A stretch of DNA of 64,000 nt from Bacteroidia bacterium (GCA_030426665.1 JAUHYD010000019.1:1-64000); one strand, 5' to 3'. Shown: positions 51,668-61,399, numbered from the stretch's first letter. Notes: generated by a model from the sequence alone, not told the origin. Program-made: numbers and translations.

Positions 51668-52648
51668 TTAGTTCTGCAAAAAACCGAACTTACCTGCATT
51701 ATAGTCCTCTATAGCTTGCTTTATTTCTTCCTGAGTGTTCATTACAAACGGACCATAGCTAACATACGGCTCATTGAGTGGTTCTCCGCTCAATACCAGT
51801 ATCAGGCTGTTTTTGCTTGCCTTTATGTGTATATCGCCGCCTTCATTCTTTAGCTGTACATAATGATTTTCTGGTGCATTGTGACCGTTTACGGCGATGC
51901 TACCATCAACAACTAATATACCCGAGTTATACCCAGCCGGCAACGAAAACCTGAAGTCGGCATTGCTGTTGAGGTGCATATCATACATGTGAACGGGAGA
52001 AAAAGTACTGGCTATGCCTTTTGTACCCTCGTACTCTCCGGCTACTACATATACATCCCCCATATTGCCGGGTAGTTTCACTCTGGGCTTTTTGTTATGT
52101 ACAATACTCTGGTACTTGGCAGGCGTCATTTTATGTTTGCGCGGCAGGTTTATCCAGAGTTGCAACATCTCAAAAGCACCACCTCTCTTGAGGTATGTTT
52201 GCTCCTGGTACTCTTTGTGCAATACTCCGCCCCCTGCTGTCATCCATTGTATATCGCCGGGACCTATAATTCCATGATTGCCCTTGCTGTCGTGGTGCTC
52301 TACCGACCCTTTGTAGGCAAATGTAATAGTCTCAATACCCCTGTGCGGGTGAACGCCCACCCCTCTTGAAATCTCAGACGGCGGATAGTGAACCTCTGCA
52401 TTAAAGTCGAGCAGGAAGAACGGACTCATCCGTTCCTCAAAGCCTTTGCCATTCGGGAAAAAGTTCATCACTTTGAAACCGTTGCCCACCATGTGTGTAT
52501 TAGTGGGGGAAAGCACACCTTCTACACCACGATAAGGACTTTTTGCAGCGGCTTTTGCTGCTGCCTTAAGCGGATTGCCAACTGCTGCTGCGATATAGGC
52601 TACAACGCTTGAAAATATCCCTTTCCTGATAAAGTCTTTCCGTTCCAT
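51668..52648 (-). CDS. Pirin family protein with probable export signal
   Basis: A 326-residue bicupin. The cupin metal site is in GVHPHRGIETITFAYKG with EHHDSKGNHGIIGPGDIQW and the His/Glu in LHKEYQE. The N-terminus (MERKDFIRKGIFSSVVAYIA) is a basic segment followed by a hydrophobic stretch and Ala-rich linker, as in Bacteroidota proteins exported by a Tat-like signal, though a twin Arg is missing. The frame extends upstream to 52693, but a -7 box at 52670-52677 lies within it, so 52648 is the start. The other pirin in this window lacks such a signal. Confidence 0.85.
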   Translation of the reverse strand: MERKDFIRKGIFSSVVAYIAAAVGNPLKAAAKAAAKSPYRGVEGVLSPTNTHMVGNGFKVMNFFPNGKGFEERMSPFFLLDFNAEVHYPPSEISRGVGVHPHRGIETITFAYKGSVEHHDSKGNHGIIGPGDIQWMTAGGGVLHKEYQEQTYLKRGGAFEMLQLWINLPRKHKMTPAKYQSIVHNKKPRVKLPGNMGDVYVVAGEYEGTKGIASTFSPVHMYDMHLNSNADFRFSLPAGYNSGILVVDGSIAVNGHNAPENHYVQLKNEGGDIHIKASKNSLILVLSGEPLNEPYVSYGPFVMNTQEEIKQAIEDYNAGKFGFLQN

Positions 52649-52669
52649 AAAAGTGCATTTTTGATATAT

Positions 52670-52677
52670 CAAATTTA
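52670..52677 (-). promoter_or_regulatory. -7 box of the exported pirin gene
   Basis: The minus strand reads TAAATTTG (TAnnTTTG), 21 bases upstream of the ATG at 52648. It also settles the choice of start codon. Confidence 0.55.
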
Positions 52678-52693
52678 CAGAAAAGCAGAACAT

Positions 52694-53194
52694 CCGGTCG
52701 TTATAGTCCTATTGTATATTGTGATACCAAGTACAGCGCACGCCTCCAATAGCAAATTGCGCACTATTCCGAATGTTTTCTGTTTTTTCTTACTAACTAA
52801 TAATCAATTAGTTACAATTTTTTTGAAGGGCAAAATTGCGCATTCTTTGCCCACTTTTTGCAGCCCTATCGGGCAATTCCGGCCGTTCTTCATCCCGATA
52901 TTAGCTGTAACATAATTTAAGATCACCCATCTGAACACCCATGCCTACCTTTCACTAACTGCCGCAAAGAACGCGCCAAACAGCACAAACTGACAGGGTA
53001 AGATATCCACAAAATAGCAGATGGCGCGCGGTAGAGGATGAGTTGTTATGTTTGCATGAGCCTTGATTCCCATGAATAAAGGAATGAAAGGATGCCCTAA
53101 TCAGGGTTTCGCAAGCAGACGCTTGCATGAGAGAGGACCGGGCGAGACGCCCGGACCAGTGGGGGTGTTAACCATCAATAATGAGTAAGTGAGT
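52694..53194. other. Long intergenic region with inverted and direct repeats
   Basis: No coding region is credible here. A 7-bp inverted repeat AACTAAT/ATTAGTT lies at 52795-52813. The ten-base string AAATTGCGCA occurs twice, at 52754-52763 and 52833-52842. The right part holds a row of hairpins described separately. Confidence 0.5.
53094..53154. repeat. Row of three short hairpins, REP-like
   Basis: Three consecutive inverted repeats: CCCT/AGGG around 53095-53106, GCAAGC-AGAC-GCTTGC at 53111-53126, and CCGGGCG-AGA-CGCCCGG at 53138-53154. The last two share AGACGC at the loop. GC content is far above the surroundings. This resembles extragenic palindromic elements, but only one copy is in the window. 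Confidence 0.4.
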
Positions 53195-53653
53195 TTAGGC
53201 ATCCGGAATTGAGTTTTTTAATACTCGATTTTCCTTCTCTGCCTCAGTATCTTTATAGCGACCAATTACTATCCCTATCAACATTCCTAAAGATAGTCCT
53301 ATGGAGGTTCCTAATGCGGAAAAACCGCTACCAATAGCAACTCCAAAACACATACCCAGACTCATGCCAATGGCGGTATAGTAGCCCTCTGAGATTAATG
53401 AAAACTCATCTTTAAGGTATTGTTTGAAAATCGTGAGTTGTTTGCCAAAATACTTTCTCTTGTTTGTGGGCTTCGATGACAGATTTAGCGTATCAATCTT
53501 GTCCTCTATTAGCGACAATTGCTCAACGGTAAGCTCTTTGCTCTCTAAGCAGGAAAGAATACTGATGAAATTCTTATAAATCTTTCTTTCACGTTTGCTA
53601 TCTGTCTCGTTTGATAGTGTTTTGAAAAACCCAGCAGTTTCCTTAATTGTCAT
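53195..53653 (-). CDS. Small membrane protein with glycine-zipper segments
   Basis: A 152-residue protein. Residues 1-85 are helical and charged with a possible coiled coil (FISILSCLESKELTVEQLSLIEDKID). Residues about 92-132 form two close membrane segments rich in Gly and Ser (GMSLGMCFGVAIGSGFSALG, then SIGLSLGMLIGIVIG), a glycine-zipper pattern. The charged tail ends NSIPDA. No family is recognised. It follows the ECF sigma pair on the same strand, 75 bases away. Confidence 0.55.
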   Translation of the reverse strand: MTIKETAGFFKTLSNETDSKRERKIYKNFISILSCLESKELTVEQLSLIEDKIDTLNLSSKPTNKRKYFGKQLTIFKQYLKDEFSLISEGYYTAIGMSLGMCFGVAIGSGFSALGTSIGLSLGMLIGIVIGRYKDTEAEKENRVLKNSIPDA

Positions 53654-53728
53654 GATGTTACTTTATTTATTAGTTGTCCAAAATCAAATAATATTACACG
53701 TTCGCAATTATATTTTTTTCAATCATCC

Positions 53729-54370
53729 TTATTCAGCTCTCAGGTCTTCCATATCCCTAATTAGTTCCTCAAGTTTCCTTAATATTCCTCCGTAGACTAA
53801 GTTTAAATCCCACTTGTAAATCCGTCCGCCCAATAATGCCAGCAGTATTACGATTGCCAGCATTGCAGACACCCAATACACAGGTATGCCGGATATCATA
53901 TAAGGTTGATAGTCGCCAAATATCCTGTGCAATGTCTGCCGAAAAGAGCTTGACAACCCAAACCCGGAAATCATAGCAATAAATATGTAGGGATATATGT
54001 ATCGAGACATTTTTGCGTTTACAGCAATTTGCTTTTGCATCCAAGCATCGAAGGACTTCAGATACTGATAGCTACTTACATTTTTATCGATTTGATTCAG
54101 ACCTTTTAATAGCCTTTTATTGACAATTACTAATGTATTGAGTAGCAGGAACATCATCACCCCCATAACCGGTATTTTTACGAGAAATGAAATGACCAGG
54201 ATAAAGAACGAAAACACGACAAGCGCATTTAAGTTTATTTTAAACATTCTTTTGAACTTATCTATAATGTGAATAGATTTTTGATTGTAGAGGTTGTTTA
54301 GCCTGGGGGCTACCATGGCATTCTTGTCCAGAAACCCTTGTTTCCATATGCTTTCAATTGATTTTTCCAT
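53729..54370 (-). CDS. Membrane protein coupled to an ECF sigma factor
   Basis: A 213-residue protein with four probable membrane helices at about residues 47-67, 71-88, 122-142 and 160-182. A cytosolic N-terminal stretch has WKQGFLDKNAMVAPRLNNLY. The C-terminal tail LRKLEELIRDMEDLRAE is a likely coiled coil. It overlaps the sigma factor gene by 17 bases and is therefore translated with it. Position and topology suggest the cognate anti-sigma or sensor, but no known anti-sigma domain is seen. Confidence 0.6.
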   Translation of the reverse strand: MEKSIESIWKQGFLDKNAMVAPRLNNLYNQKSIHIIDKFKRMFKINLNALVVFSFFILVISFLVKIPVMGVMMFLLLNTLVIVNKRLLKGLNQIDKNVSSYQYLKSFDAWMQKQIAVNAKMSRYIYPYIFIAMISGFGLSSSFRQTLHRIFGDYQPYMISGIPVYWVSAMLAIVILLALLGGRIYKWDLNLVYGGILRKLEELIRDMEDLRAE

Positions 54371-54854
54371 CCAGTAGTTTTTTTAGTCGTTCTTTAATTC
54401 TGTTTATTCGTACTCCTATGTTGTTTGGTGTTGTTCCGATTATTTCCGCAATTTCTATGTTCGACTTTTCTTCTAAATAAAGTAGAATCACTGCCCTGTC
54501 GACTTCGGATAGCTTTTTGATTGCGCTATATAGTTGATTTATCGAATCGTCTGTAAATGTGGGTGCATCTTCAATCAACTCAATTTTCCGGACGGTGTCG
54601 GAGGCTACATCCCGAAGTATATTTACCTTTTTCTTTTTCTTAATTAGCGTTAAGCAAATATTGAGCGTTAGTCTGTATATCCATGTTGACCATTGGGAGT
54701 CACCACGAAAGTTGTCTTTGCTTTTCCAGATTTGTAAGCATACTTCCTGATAATAATCCTCAAAGTCTTCCTGAGAGTCTGTATATGCCCGGCATATTTT
54801 TATAATAATTCCGGAATAAGGTAAAATTGATGATGTGTAAAAATCGTAACTCAA
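54354..54854 (-). CDS. ECF-type RNA polymerase sigma factor
   Basis: A 166-residue sigma-70 family factor with regions 2 and 4 only. Region 2 shows EDFEDYYQEVCLQIWKSK and WIYRLTLNICLTLIKK. Region 4 shows LSEVDRAVILLYLEEKSNIEIAEIIG with the helix-turn-helix in TTPNNIGVRINRIKERLKKLL. The frame starts with TTG and no ATG is near, so TTG is accepted. Base composition is more AT-rich than the flanking genes. Confidence 0.88.
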   Translation of the reverse strand: MSYDFYTSSILPYSGIIIKICRAYTDSQEDFEDYYQEVCLQIWKSKDNFRGDSQWSTWIYRLTLNICLTLIKKKKKVNILRDVASDTVRKIELIEDAPTFTDDSINQLYSAIKKLSEVDRAVILLYLEEKSNIEIAEIIGTTPNNIGVRINRIKERLKKLLDGKIN

Positions 54855-55009
54855 TAAATGCTTTTTATAGTTAGTGTCAGAAGGTAGAAATTATTACAGC
54901 TTTTCAATAATTTTTTTTGAATTGAGTGATTTGGAACGTTACAGGCAGTGGATTATGGCAGGTTTGCCGTACGGAGAAAATACACACCATACGACACCAT
55001 TCAAGAAGA

Positions 55010-55582
55010 ATGGCAATAAAGCAGACACCAGTGCTAAACGAGAAAGACTTGAAACGGGTTTTCCTACCTTTATGGCAAAAACATAAGCTGTTTATGAACG
55101 ATTTCAGGGAACGTCAGAGGTTTACGCAATGGTGGCTCTGGACCCTCATACTTGCCTCATTAGTGGTACCATTGGTCCTCTCTGTTATAAAAGCGCGCGA
55201 TGCCGCAGTACCACTCAGCGTCGCAGATCTGCTTGTGGGTTGTAGTTTGCCTGTCCTTATCATCATCTTTTTCCTGGTGATGCAGCTGAAAACGCAGATA
55301 GATGATACCGGAATATATTTTCGTTTTGTACCCTTTCATCTTAAAATGAAAAAGATAGGCTGGGACGAAATAGACAAAGCATACATCCGCACCTACAGCC
55401 CACTGAAGGAATATGGTGGCTGGGGCATACGCAAAGGCATGGGCAAGACCGGTACAGCCTATAACATAAGCGGCAATGAGGGTCTGCAACTGGAGCTAAA
55501 GAATGGCAAGAAGACACTTATAGGCACCAGGCGACCGGCAGAGATAATACAACTGCTGGAACAACGAAAAAGAAAAAAGTAA
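55010..55582 (+). CDS. Membrane protein with PH-like domain
   Basis: A 190-residue protein. Two membrane helices lie at about residues 42-63 and 75-98. The C-terminal part (DDTGIYFRFVPFHLKMKKIG, then LQLELKNGKKTLIGTRRPAE) has the strand pattern of bacterial PH-like domains, ending in a basic tail. The frame is open to 54926, but the ATG at 55010 (MAIKQTPVLN) is preferred. Function unknown. A similar layout occurs in the protein at 59548. Confidence 0.55.
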   Translation: MAIKQTPVLNEKDLKRVFLPLWQKHKLFMNDFRERQRFTQWWLWTLILASLVVPLVLSVIKARDAAVPLSVADLLVGCSLPVLIIIFFLVMQLKTQIDDTGIYFRFVPFHLKMKKIGWDEIDKAYIRTYSPLKEYGGWGIRKGMGKTGTAYNISGNEGLQLELKNGKKTLIGTRRPAEIIQLLEQRKRKK

Positions 55583-55877
55583 AAGGGGGGATTTAAGGGC
55601 ATTGCAAAATGCCGATCCGTATCCCACCCTATTACAAACGTGGTGTGTTCGTCAAACAGAGATTGACCGCCACTGTGGCGTAATCGGGAGATATGCTACA
55701 AACTGGGTGGAAGATTTTAAGTCATAGAGATGCTACAATGCATCGACATGATAAGCAATAAATAAATTAATTAACAACCCTGTGACTGACCTCGGAAGTT
55801 TACATAGGTCCAAGGCATACACCAATTTCACATTGAAAATTACACTAAGATGGACCACTATTCCACGAAAAACTAAA
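55583..55877. other. Intergenic region, no gene seen
   Basis: Apart from a short palindrome (CGCCA-CTG-TGGCG near 55670) I see no coding potential or strong signal before the promoter of the following surface-protein gene. Confidence 0.4.
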
Positions 55878-55885
55878 TACCTTTG
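55878..55885 (+). promoter_or_regulatory. -7 box of the beta-helix surface protein
   Basis: TACCTTTG matches TAnnTTTG, 61 bases before the ATG at 55947. Confidence 0.45.
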
Positions 55886-55946
55886 CCAATTACCCACCTA
55901 CCCTCGGATAGGAATTTACTTAATTAGCTGATAACAATCACCTTAC

Positions 55947-58900
55947 ATGAAAAAATTTATAGCGAACAGACTCCTATCGATACTTTGTTTGATAACTTTA
56001 CTAAGCAGCGGTTTCCATGTGAGTGGGCAAACAGTATATTACGTCGACTCCTCCAGTGGCAACGATGCTTTTTCCGGAACGACCTGGAGCAGCGCATTCC
56101 GTAATCTTACACGAGCGGTATCTGCAGCCAACCTGAGCAGTTCTCCGGTAGTAGAGATATGGGTAGCTCATGGGACATATACACCAGTAGACGGCATCGC
56201 TACACTCCCATCAGATGCTCGAGATACTTCATTTAGCTTTTTTAGAGGCGATGGAGTTGGCAAAGCGCTCAAACTATATGGTGGCTTCGCAGGCACGGAA
56301 TCGAGCATAACCGATCGGGATACAAGTCACGCTACTTACCTGGAAGGCAATTTTGCGACAAGCTCCTTTAGCTACCATGTTGTTATTATCGCAGGTTTGT
56401 CAACAGGCGCGGATAGTGTTGTCGTCGACGGTTTTACCATTCGCCACGGCAACGCTGTTATTTCTACATCAAAGACATGCAATGGCGTGCTTATAAATAG
56501 TCGATGTGGCAGTGGCATCTACCTCTCAGACAATGGTTCACCAAAGCTCGCTTTACGTAATTGTCGATTAATCACAAATTACAATGCGCAAAAAGGTGGC
56601 GGTATTTATATAAGTCGTTCAAACCCCTTAATTGAAAATTGTTACTTCCTCTCCAATACGGCAATCGGTGCTGGTGCAGCTATATACAATACCAATTCTA
56701 CACCAAGGATAATCCATTCCAAATTTGTATCAAACTCTGCAGTAGATTATAGCCTTGCGGCATATGGAGGTGCAATCTATAACGTATCGTCATCTCCCAC
56801 TATTTCAGCATGCACATTTACTTCCAATACCGTTTACGGAGACGGCATTATGAAAGGGGGTGCGATTTACAATTTAAGCAGTTCAGATCCACTGATAGAT
56901 AGCTGTACATTCAGCGCTAATCAGGCTTCGGTAACGATTGGCACCTCCTACGGAGGTGCTATTTGTAATCAGGCGAGCTCGCCAACAATAACGAATTGTG
57001 CTTTTCAAGAAAACAGATCGAATGGAAGAGCGGGGAACCTGTACGGGCCAGGGCCGGCTTATGGCGGGGCTATTTACGATTCCGGAAGCAGAGCAACAAT
57101 CAACAACTGTACATTTACAAACAACGTTGCAACTGGTTGGGGCTATATGGGCTCCTCTAGCAGCAGCGGATACGCTTACGGTGGAGCGATATGCAATATT
57201 TCATCTACACCATCAATCACCAATTGCTCATTTTCATCGGATATTGCCGTTGGGCATATGCCACCCGGGCTAGGGCCTCGTGCCTATGCGTATGGCGGCG
57301 GAATATGCAATAAATCATCATCTCCGATAATTAGTGGCTGCACGTTCAATGCCGAGTCTGCAAGTGCCGATTACGGTTACGGAGGCGCCATCAGCAGCAT
57401 TTCGCTAACCGCTCCTATCACCACGAGCAACTGTAGTTTTTTGAATAATACATCTACCAGTGAAGGTGGTGCTATCTACCAAACGTTGACAAAATTAACC
57501 ACAAGGCATTGCCTGTTCAACAATAATAGTGCAAAAACCGGTGGCGCAATTGCGCTCAGATACCTTTACCTAATGCATTATGCCGGGTATGACAATGTGT
57601 TTTCCAACAATATATCTACAACAAACGGAGGTGGTGCAATAAACATAGATAACGGTGGGGGCACAGATACAATGATCAACAATTTGTTTGTGAACAATAA
57701 AGATATCGGAGGATTAGGAGGTGGTGCAATACTAATAACTCGCGGCACACACTACCTGGTCAATAACACATTTTTTGCAGACTCTGCTCTTTCCGGAGGC
57801 AGAGGAGGAGCAATACATGTAGTGCCGGTACCAGGCACCCATATTTTCGCGAATAATATCTTTAATGACAACTACGGTACGGGGGTTACCTCCGACACAG
57901 CACTGGAGCCTATCGGCACGTACACCTTTAGCCACAATCTATACAGCACAGTCGACCCTCTTTTTCTGAACCCCACGAATTTAATAGGCGCCGACGGTAT
58001 ATGGAGAACAGCGGATGATGGGCTTCAGCTAGCAAGGTGCAGCCCTGCCAGAAATTCAGGACTAAACTCTTACGTTCCGACCGGCATAACAACAGATATA
58101 ACCGGTGCTGCCCGCATCGGGAGCGCACAGGTTGATATGGGCGCGTACGAAACTAATCCGATAGGTGTTATAACAGGCAGCTATGATTTATGTGTTGGTG
58201 CAAGTGAAACGTTAAGTGACACAACCTCCGGAGGGACCTGGCTAAGTATGAATACAGCAATAGCCACTATTACCTCCTCAGGCATAGTCACGGGGGTTAG
58301 TCCCGGCACATGTACAATTCTATATGTAGTTGCGGGTCTATGTAGCACCGACACCGCAATTGCAACGGTAGTTGTCACTCCGGCTACAGGTCCGGGTACT
58401 ATCACCGGCAGTCTCAGCGTGTGCGTGGGTACTACAACTGCATTGTCTGCGTCGGTATCGGGCGGCACCTGGTCCGCTAGCAACACTAATGCTACCGTGA
58501 CCGGGGGTATAGTGACAGGCGTTTCGACGGGTACGGTACATATTACTTATACAAATAGCTGCGGAACTGCCTTCACCTATGTCACTGTCACCATCAACAC
58601 ACTGCCCTCTGCCGGAACAATAACCGGAGGTTCGACCGTGTGTGTCGGCGCATCCATAACCTTATTGACCAGTGTAGCCGGAGGGGCTTGGTCCGCAAGC
58701 AGCCCAACGGCAAGCGTTTCGGGCGGCACTGTTACCGGCGTTGCCAGTGGCATAAACACACTAAGTTATACGGTTACCAATTCCTGCGGAACGAGCACTG
58801 CGACACATAGCATTACAGTCAACCCCCTACCTGACGCCGGTATCATTACAGGACCAGATACCGTTTGCATTGGCAGCACAGAGACCTTTATTAACTCAAC

Positions 58901-59321
58901 TGCCGGGGGCATATGGAGCGGCAGCAGCATTCATAGCTCTCTAACATCGGGGATAGTTTCCGGATTATCTGCAGGTCGCGACACAATTTACTACACTGTT
59001 ATCAACTCATGCGGAAATGCAACCATCTCTAAGAATATACAGATAGCTGACTGCAGCACCAGCGTATTAACCCCGACCTACCCGGGCGTTTCGGCAACGA
59101 TTCAGGTATACCCTAATCCCGTCAATAACTATGTGGTCATCAAAGGCGCAGCAGGAACTACCGTTACCATTTTTGACGCCACCGGCAAACAGGTAATCAA
59201 AAGGCAACTCCGTTCTGACATAGAAGTTGTCAATACGAAACTACTGGTTCCCGGTGCACACTTATTGCATTTTTCAGACAACAATGGCTTGCAACAAACC
59301 GGGCATATTATAAAAGAATAA
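55947..59321 (+). CDS. Secreted parallel beta-helix protein with four Ig-like repeats and T9SS sorting domain
   Basis: A 1124-residue surface protein. A signal peptide (about 1-28) is followed by YYVDSSSGNDAFSGTTWSSA, the usual start of Pel-type right-handed beta-helix proteins. Residues about 90-690 contain many helix coils with GGAIYN and SSSPTIS(N)C(T)F patterns. From about 735 four Big_2-like repeats of roughly 72 residues follow (LCVG/VCVG, GGTWSAS, GIVTGV, SCGT) of the same family as those at 1-2929 and 10708. The last 75 residues (VYPNPVNNYVVIKGA, ending GHIIKE) are a type A T9SS sorting domain. Possible roles are polysaccharide binding or adhesion; no catalytic residues can be assigned. 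Confidence 0.92.
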   Translation: MKKFIANRLLSILCLITLLSSGFHVSGQTVYYVDSSSGNDAFSGTTWSSAFRNLTRAVSAANLSSSPVVEIWVAHGTYTPVDGIATLPSDARDTSFSFFRGDGVGKALKLYGGFAGTESSITDRDTSHATYLEGNFATSSFSYHVVIIAGLSTGADSVVVDGFTIRHGNAVISTSKTCNGVLINSRCGSGIYLSDNGSPKLALRNCRLITNYNAQKGGGIYISRSNPLIENCYFLSNTAIGAGAAIYNTNSTPRIIHSKFVSNSAVDYSLAAYGGAIYNVSSSPTISACTFTSNTVYGDGIMKGGAIYNLSSSDPLIDSCTFSANQASVTIGTSYGGAICNQASSPTITNCAFQENRSNGRAGNLYGPGPAYGGAIYDSGSRATINNCTFTNNVATGWGYMGSSSSSGYAYGGAICNISSTPSITNCSFSSDIAVGHMPPGLGPRAYAYGGGICNKSSSPIISGCTFNAESASADYGYGGAISSISLTAPITTSNCSFLNNTSTSEGGAIYQTLTKLTTRHCLFNNNSAKTGGAIALRYLYLMHYAGYDNVFSNNISTTNGGGAINIDNGGGTDTMINNLFVNNKDIGGLGGGAILITRGTHYLVNNTFFADSALSGGRGGAIHVVPVPGTHIFANNIFNDNYGTGVTSDTALEPIGTYTFSHNLYSTVDPLFLNPTNLIGADGIWRTADDGLQLARCSPARNSGLNSYVPTGITTDITGAARIGSAQVDMGAYETNPIGVITGSYDLCVGASETLSDTTSGGTWLSMNTAIATITSSGIVTGVSPGTCTILYVVAGLCSTDTAIATVVVTPATGPGTITGSLSVCVGTTTALSASVSGGTWSASNTNATVTGGIVTGVSTGTVHITYTNSCGTAFTYVTVTINTLPSAGTITGGSTVCVGASITLLTSVAGGAWSASSPTASVSGGTVTGVASGINTLSYTVTNSCGTSTATHSITVNPLPDAGIITGPDTVCIGSTETFINSTAGGIWSGSSIHSSLTSGIVSGLSAGRDTIYYTVINSCGNATISKNIQIADCSTSVLTPTYPGVSATIQVYPNPVNNYVVIKGAAGTTVTIFDATGKQVIKRQLRSDIEVVNTKLLVPGAHLLHFSDNNGLQQTGHIIKE

Positions 59322-59391
59322 AAGAGAGGTAGCTTCTGCTTATTGAGGGGTGCAAATTGAAAAAAAATTCCAATACCGGTGAATCAAAGTA

Positions 59392-59437
59392 CTACCTCAG
59401 TCGCAGCTCATTGTGCGGTTGCCGCGATGTGAGGTAG
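59392..59437. repeat. Nested hairpin downstream of the surface-protein gene
   Basis: CTACCTCA at 59392-59399 pairs with TGAGGTAG at 59430-59437; inside it TCGC (59401-59404) pairs with GCGA (59424-59427). There is no T tract. It may be an mRNA 3'-end structure or an extragenic palindrome. Confidence 0.3.
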
Positions 59438-59520
59438 AGACCTGACGACAATAAGATACTTATGAGTATCGGCGGGATTCCTACCCAAATGCTCATACAA
59501 TCAGTAGGGTAAAAAAATAC

Positions 59521-59528
59521 TAAATTTG
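59521..59528 (+). promoter_or_regulatory. -7 box of the membrane protein gene at 59548
   Basis: TAAATTTG matches TAnnTTTG, 19 bases before the ATG. A palindrome TTGACA-G-TGTCAA (59526-59538) overlaps it and could be a repressor site. Confidence 0.45.
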
Positions 59529-59547
59529 ACAGTGTCAAGTCGATAAA

Positions 59548-60270
59548 ATGCAGCAGTATCTATTTTCAGATATAGGTAAAAGGCGGGAGAAGAAAATAAT
59601 CCTTTTATCCATTTTGGGTACTTTGATTGCAATGTCCGTGGTATTCATCGTTACCTTTTGGAAAAGTGGCTATTACGACCTGACAACGTGGATAAGCGAA
59701 ATGGGCTATTATATGTTGGCTATGTTTGCCATTGGTATCATCACCAGTTTAGTATGCTACAAGTATATAATGAGCATGATTGAAAGCTTTGTAATCACTT
59801 TGACTGACAACAGTATAACACGTGAAGTGAAATTCATGCGAACAAGAACAATTCAATACGAAGACATAGTCCAAATATCATCGACCCGGAAAGGGGTGTT
59901 GGTTGTTAGCGGTAAGGATAGTGTGGGGACTATTATGGTTTCTCCCTACATAGCTAATTACGCCGAACTGAAGAATCGCCTGAACGACATTTCACCAATA
60001 ACAGCTTATGTCGCTAAACCGGGACAGTGGTTTCTGATTGTGCTATTCTATATATTTATTGCTTGTGGTTTGTACTATCAATTCGGACAAAATGAAACAC
60101 TTTTACTTGCTGCACAAGTACTGACTGCAGCCTCACTCACTACCGTGTTTATTTACTTACAAGTAAGTAAGCGTTTTAATAAACGTACAAAAAAGATTGC
60201 CTGGTATGTGCTGCTTTTTATGGCACTAGGCTTTGCGGTAAATATTATCAATTGGATAAAGAGCTTCTAA
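59548..60270 (+). CDS. Membrane protein with PH-like loop domain
   Basis: A 240-residue protein with two membrane helices at about residues 18-40 and 52-75, a cytosolic beta domain at about 80-150 (FVITLTDNSITREVKFMRT, then GVLVVSGKDSVGTIMVSPY) like bacterial PH-like domains, and two or three helices at about 155-235. The family is not known. It has its own promoter with a short leader. Confidence 0.55.
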   Translation: MQQYLFSDIGKRREKKIILLSILGTLIAMSVVFIVTFWKSGYYDLTTWISEMGYYMLAMFAIGIITSLVCYKYIMSMIESFVITLTDNSITREVKFMRTRTIQYEDIVQISSTRKGVLVVSGKDSVGTIMVSPYIANYAELKNRLNDISPITAYVAKPGQWFLIVLFYIFIACGLYYQFGQNETLLLAAQVLTAASLTTVFIYLQVSKRFNKRTKKIAWYVLLFMALGFAVNIINWIKSF

Positions 60271-60469
60271 TCTTATTCCGGGTTGCATAGGGTTACGAAC
60301 GAGCTTTCTGAATTTCCATCTTGGTCGCGCCTACTTGCGGCTGCTTTTGTGCCCGGCAGGACTCAGCGACAGTCACAGGTTTGCTTTACCCATATGAGTA
60401 TTGGCGAGGACGGACTATGTATGCCAAGCAGTTTTCATAAACGCTTACCCAAGAGCACCTCCCCTTGAA

Positions 60470-61270
60470 CTATTTCGTCAGTTTACCGCTCAATGGCAAC
60501 ATCCCATCACCTGAGAGGGTATATATGTACATACCCTTTACCAGACCGGATACATCTATAGTGATGTAATTGGTGGCGGCACTAACGGGGTAGGAGTTGT
60601 AGATTTTTCCATCTATTCCACTCAGTACAATTCGGGCATCATATACGTTCTCCGGCAGGGTATAAAAAACTTTTACGTCGCCGGTACCGGGATTCGGGAC
60701 TGATGTCGGAGCAATACTGCCTGTGGTCATTCCAACCTTAGGGACTCCTACACCCGCGGCATCGCAATGCCCGCAAGGCAATTCACCCGGCACACTATAC
60801 ACTTTAGTGAAAGATGCCCCATTAGGATCAAGCACCATTAGCTTATGACTACCATCTATGTAGGCAGGGGTTGCATAAAAACCATTTCCTAAATCGTGCA
60901 GCACTGACCCTGACTCACTAATAACTGCACACTTGTATGCTATGGGAGATACACCCATCTGATACCATGATACAAAAGCCTCAATCTGATTATCGGTATT
61001 AAAAAAATTGTCTGAAACCAGAAAAGTATACAACCACTTATAACCAGCCGGTACCGGTACCGGTATGGATTTCCATAAACTATGATCTGTATTGTATAGT
61101 TTTATAGTATTGGAGCCGGAGTCGTTTGCGACATATTTTGTGCCATTACTCGAAAAAAGTACTGGTTTCCCTCCTTCCATTAAAGGGCCGTAAGTATGCT
61201 CCAAGGTAACCTGTGCGCTCGCATTAACAGTCAAAATGGCAACAAACAATGCCAACAGTGTATTTTTCAT
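60470..61270 (-). CDS. Secreted protein with T9SS type A sorting domain
   Basis: A 266-residue protein. The signal peptide (MKNTLLALFVAILTVNASAQ) fixes the start at 61270, although the frame is open to 61378. The middle part has beta-propeller-like strands (YGPLMEGGKPVLFSSNGTKY, then YNTDHSLWKSIPV), a short segment with two Cys (PCGHCDAAG), and VPNPGTGDVKVFYTLPEN, which begins the C-terminal sorting domain of about 75 residues. A small secreted protein of unknown role. It is downstream of the adenylate cyclase on the same strand, 129 bases away. Confidence 0.8.
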   Translation of the reverse strand: MKNTLLALFVAILTVNASAQVTLEHTYGPLMEGGKPVLFSSNGTKYVANDSGSNTIKLYNTDHSLWKSIPVPVPAGYKWLYTFLVSDNFFNTDNQIEAFVSWYQMGVSPIAYKCAVISESGSVLHDLGNGFYATPAYIDGSHKLMVLDPNGASFTKVYSVPGELPCGHCDAAGVGVPKVGMTTGSIAPTSVPNPGTGDVKVFYTLPENVYDARIVLSGIDGKIYNSYPVSAATNYITIDVSGLVKGMYIYTLSGDGMLPLSGKLTK

Positions 61271-61399
61271 ATCAGGTTGATTTTGTGAGGCATTAAAGAT
61301 AAATAAAAAACAAATTTTTAATGGTACAGCGATTGAAAAGAATGCATCTATATTAGTTGTTAGCACAATATGCAACAACGTAGATAGTGTCAGCCGAGA

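Noticed and set aside
52649-52693. Longer start for the exported pirin
   Set aside because: A perfect -7 box at 52670-52677 lies within it, and the export signal starts at 52648.
59526-59538. TTGACA-G-TGTCAA palindrome as a member of the FixK-like box set
   Set aside because: The spacer is three bases, not four, and it sits over the start site, not upstream. At most it is a separate repressor site.
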